A stretch of 64,000 nt of DNA, taken from positions 7,264-71,263 of the forward strand of contig NZ_JACRSZ010000018.1 of NCBI RefSeq assembly GCF_014385005.1, written 5' to 3'. Of the stretch, positions 62,277 through 64,000 are shown in pieces. Each line of letters begins with the position of its first letter. Positions within the stretch are counted from its first letter, which is position 1. This stretch comes from Jingyaoa shaoxingensis. Lineage in GTDB: Bacteria > Bacillota > Clostridia > Lachnospirales > Lachnospiraceae. The position numbers and the translations under genes were made by a program. The notes beneath the pieces were generated by a model, which worked only from the letters and a program-made list of their open reading frames with translations, was not told the origin of the DNA and did not search any database.

Positions 62277-62346
62277 AACCACCAGTTCAACTGGTGGTTT
62301 GATTATGCCCCTATAAGGGGCCTATGCCTGCAACGCCTGAAAGGCG
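62277..62346. repeat. Three consecutive perfect hairpins after argG
   Basis: AACCACCAGTT/AACTGGTGGTT (62277-62287 and 62289-62299), GCCCCT/AGGGGC (62307-62312 and 62316-62321) and CGCCT/AGGCG (62334-62338 and 62342-62346) follow one another. No gene is near. The pattern resembles ends of IS200/IS605-type elements, or a structured RNA. The rest of the 312-base gap 62200-62511 is AT-rich with nothing recognisable. Confidence 0.5.
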
Positions 62347-62511
62347 GATGCATCAAGCACTTATACAAATTAGCTCTTCATTTAACGCTATTCATTAAAC
62401 TTTCTTTTTATAAAAAAATTCCCTATCAAAACTTAGTTCTATGATACGGAATCTTTTTATCTCTATTATTAATATAATCCTCAAAAAAATGAAACGGATA
62501 TCGTTTATACA

Positions 62512-63144
62512 TTAAATTTCTTTCTTGCAGATATCTGCCAGACAGCACCGGTCACAATACGGCTTCGTCCTTGCGGTACAGACTTCTCTTCCATGAATCA
62601 CCAGCCTGTGGCAGAAATCACTTCCCTTTTCCGGAGGAATGATCTTCCACAAAGCCATCTCTACTTTCTTCGGCTCTTTGACATGGTCTACCAGACCAAT
62701 GCGGTTGCAAAGTCTGATACAATGCGTATCTGTCACAATTGCCGGCTTCTGAAATACATCCCCCATGATCAGATTCGCACTTTTTCTTCCCACACCCGGA
62801 AGTTCCAGTAACTGTTCAAACTGATCCGGCACCTGATCCTGATATTTCTCATGAAGCATCTTCATACAGGCACTGATATCTCGTGCTTTACTTTTTCCCA
62901 GTCCACACGGTTTTACAATTGCTTCAATATCTGCCACATCAGCAGCTGCCAATGCTGAGACACTCGGATACTTTTCAAATAAGCCTTTTACTACTATGTT
63001 TACTCTCGCATCGGTGCACTGTGCCGCCAGACGGACGCTGACCAACAGCTTCCATGCTTCATTATAATCCAGTGTACATCCTGCATCCGGATATTCCTTT
63101 TCCAGTCGTTCTACGACTTCTAATGCCAGTTCTTCTGTTGTCAT
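62512..63144 (-). CDS. nth: Endonuclease III (DNA glycosylase/AP lyase)
   Basis: A 210-residue base-excision repair enzyme for oxidised pyrimidines. The helix-hairpin-helix ELPGVGRKSANLIMG holds the catalytic Lys121, and Asp139 is in IVTDTHCIRL. A [4Fe-4S] cluster site (Cys189, Cys197, Cys200, Cys206) closes the protein, with one extra residue in the first spacing compared with E. coli. It lies 12 bases after the HPr gene and is probably co-transcribed. Confidence 0.95.
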   Translation of the reverse strand: MTTEELALEVVERLEKEYPDAGCTLDYNEAWKLLVSVRLAAQCTDARVNIVVKGLFEKYPSVSALAAADVADIEAIVKPCGLGKSKARDISACMKMLHEKYQDQVPDQFEQLLELPGVGRKSANLIMGDVFQKPAIVTDTHCIRLCNRIGLVDHVKEPKKVEMALWKIIPPEKGSDFCHRLVIHGREVCTARTKPYCDRCCLADICKKEI

Positions 63145-63156
63145 ATCTCTATATCC

Positions 63157-63414
63157 TTATTCCAGATTCTGGAACGCTTCTGCCATATATTCCAGATCTT
63201 CTTCTTCATTCGCACCGGTACACCGAAGTTCTACTTCTGTTCCCTTCGCAATTGCCTTTGACACAATATTCAAAAGACTTTTTGCATTGATCACGGCACC
63301 TTCATATACAATCTCAACTTTTGATGTACAATGCTCTGCTGCCTTGGAAAGTCTTGCTGCAGGACGAACATGTAATCCGGATTTGTTTGTGATTTCAATT
63401 ATTCTGCTTACCAT
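63157..63414 (-). CDS. ptsH: HPr-family phosphocarrier protein
   Basis: An 85-residue HPr-like protein. His15 in SGLHVRPAA is the site of phosphorylation by enzyme I, and Ser46 in NAKSLLNIVS is the regulatory site of HPr kinase, so it is a full HPr rather than Crh. ATG 63414 follows GGGGGA; a TTG at 63429 is unlikely. No ptsI is next to it. Pairing with nth has no known functional link. Confidence 0.88.
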   Translation of the reverse strand: MVSRIIEITNKSGLHVRPAARLSKAAEHCTSKVEIVYEGAVINAKSLLNIVSKAIAKGTEVELRCTGANEEEDLEYMAEAFQNLE

Positions 63415-63454
63415 ATCCGCTTCCCCCAAATTTATTCATGAATAATCATCTTTT

Positions 63455-63509
63455 AATATACCAGAGTTTTCAATCTTCTTCAAGAAGCAGAATTGGGAAA
63501 CTCTGGTAT
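63455..63509 (-). promoter_or_regulatory. ptsH promoter embedded in a long hairpin
   Basis: Minus-strand TTGAAG (63478-63483) and TATATT (63455-63460) are 17 bases apart. A perfect 12-bp inverted repeat, ATACCAGAGTTT (63458-63469) and AAACTCTGGTAT (63498-63509), overlaps it. A 14-bp palindrome TTATTCATGAATAA (63432-63445) lies between promoter and gene and may be an operator. Confidence 0.5.
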
Positions 63510-63534
63510 TTCCAGGTTTTTATCTGTTTATATT

Positions 63535-63604
63535 CAAGAATGCCGAGGCATTCTTGCTGCAAGATGCGCGTCATGCAAAGCATGACATATTTCTTTTGCG
63601 CATC
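63535..63604. repeat. Pair of palindromic hairpins upstream of ptsH
   Basis: CAAGAATGCC/GGCATTCTTG (63535-63544 and 63547-63556) is a perfect stem. Then GATGCGC/GCGCATC (63563-63569 and 63598-63604) encloses GTCATGC/GCATGAC (63570-63576 and 63580-63586). The first stem echoes the inner stem of copy 1 at 9710. Confidence 0.55.
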
Positions 63605-63624
63605 TCTGCAATCCTGCCGGAGGC

Positions 63625-63828
63625 TATATCAGATGGGGGATTGACTCCCACCACTGATACTAATTTGCTCCTCTCCACCTAAAGGACGCCACTGAAAAAC
63701 TGTTTTTACATACAATATATAGTAGCGCAAAACATATAAATATACTTTATCTTGTGCTACTTTGCGCAAAATAAGGACTTTTTCAGTGGCGTCCCTAAAG
63801 AGGTGGGAGTCATCTCACATCTGATATA
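63625..63828. repeat. Large palindromic element carrying a nested insertion
   Basis: Outer arms TATATCAGATG (63625-63635) and CATCTGATATA (63818-63828) and inner arms TGACTCCCACC (63642-63652) and GGTGGGAGTCA (63802-63812) are perfect 11-bp pairs. Between them lies the MITE-like insertion. Part of the element recurs at the spoIIAA/spoIIAB junction. Confidence 0.65.
63685..63793. mobile_element. MITE-like insertion, non-coding
   Basis: A 109-base stretch with perfect 15-bp terminal inverted repeats GACGCCACTGAAAAA and TTTTTCAGTGGCGTC, flanked on both sides by CCTAAAG (63678-63684 and 63794-63800), a likely 7-bp target-site duplication. A 16-bp repeat with a 5-bp duplication is the other way to draw the boundary. 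It has no transposase. Inside are GCGCAAA/TTTGCGC arms. Removing it with one duplication restores a sequence that aligns without gaps to 25315-25365. Confidence 0.7.
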
Positions 63829-63856
63829 AAAAAAGATCCAGAAAAATTTCTGAATC
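63828..63856 (-). terminator. Terminator of a transcript entering from beyond the window
   Basis: On the minus strand GATTCAGAAA pairs with TTTCTGGATC (one G-T) and is followed by seven T. It would end a transcript read from the right of the window. Confidence 0.65.
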
Positions 63857-64000
63857 CTCTCTGAAACTTTATTAGAATTTATTGTACCTTCAAAACCGCA
63901 TACGGTAAATACTTTTCATCCGTGTTTCCCAAACCTTTTGGAAGTTCTGTTCGCTTCGCTCCCAGAACGACCTTCCTGCTAAGTTCTGCCTTCGTCTTCC
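63857..64000. other. Unassigned right-end sequence
   Basis: No coding region is seen. The minus-strand stretch TGCGGTTTTGAAGGTACAAT resembles spacer sequence near rRNA operons in related bacteria from memory, but no rRNA or tRNA part can be recognised. A short inverted pair, AGTTCTGTTCGC and CCCAGAACGACC, surrounds 63940. Confidence 0.25.

Noticed and set aside
63857..64000. Edge of an rRNA operon or tRNA gene
   Set aside because: A short stretch looks familiar from rRNA spacers, but no conserved rRNA or tRNA sequence can be identified, so only a low-confidence note is given.
1..64000. CRISPR arrays, prophage genes, restriction systems and tRNA genes
   Set aside because: None found on either strand: no regularly spaced direct repeats, no phage structural or integrase proteins, no methylase/nuclease pair, and no tRNA cloverleaf recognised.

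Overview
The window reads as a chromosomal segment of an anaerobic, spore-forming Gram-positive bacterium of the Clostridia, most likely Lachnospiraceae; the genus cannot be fixed from sequence alone. The pointers are a spoIIA-sigF-spoVA sporulation block, a class A RNase P RNA, pyrBI with a zinc-type PyrI, an XRE-cupin/potABCD operon, Clostridia-style proteins of moderate GC content, and dispersed palindromic intergenic repeats. I found no prophage, CRISPR array, tRNA or complete insertion sequence. Nearly all genes lie on the minus strand.

Layout. 1-6.9 kb: an AAA+ ATPase, the polyamine transporter potDCBA and its XRE-cupin regulator, as one minus-strand operon. 7.0-9.7 kb (+): a MoxR ATPase/VWA pair. 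9.8-11.2 kb (-): spoVAE and spoVAD. 11.4-22.5 kb (-): a small unknown gene, asparaginase and a ten-gene Mrp/Mbh-like cation/proton antiporter operon with its own promoter. 22.6-25.7 kb (-): spoVAC-AB-AA, sigF, spoIIAB, spoIIAA. The antiporter unit therefore splits the usual spoVA run in two. 25.8-28.9 kb: folC, a 48-residue ORF and a zinc-ribbon/TPR membrane protein. 29-34 kb: an orphan solute-binding protein with a YfhO-like membrane protein, divergent from an FN3-L,D-transpeptidase. 34-41.5 kb: ppk, ppx, a DUF815 ATPase, pheA and a second folC. 41.7-44 kb: a small membrane protein, pyrBI and rnpB. 44-56.4 kb: comEA-like, response regulator, histidine kinase, GerMN lipoprotein, comEC, dGTPase-like, dnaG, trmK, nif3 and a uridine-kinase-like gene, read in that order on the minus strand. 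56.5-62.2 kb: argC-GNAT-argB-argD plus a YdcZ-like protein, divergent from argG across an ArgR-box-like region. 62.2-64 kb: nth, HPr and a repeat-rich tail.

How they work together. The early forespore switch (SpoIIAA/SpoIIAB/SigF) precedes the genes for the dipicolinate channel (SpoVA proteins), but the channel genes AD and AE sit 11 kb away behind the antiporter and asparaginase. Arginine synthesis (ArgC, ArgB, ArgD, ArgG) shares one control region, and a GNAT protein occupies the place where argJ would be expected. Polyphosphate synthesis and breakdown (Ppk, Ppx) are paired.

The most unusual parts are the antiporter with four antiporter-type subunits and no hydrogenase module; a family of palindromic intergenic repeats around the sequence CTGTTCAGTACCTTCACA; and, near the right end, a small MITE-like insertion inside a larger palindromic element. 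When that insertion is removed in silico, the surrounding sequence aligns without gaps to the spoIIAA/spoIIAB junction.
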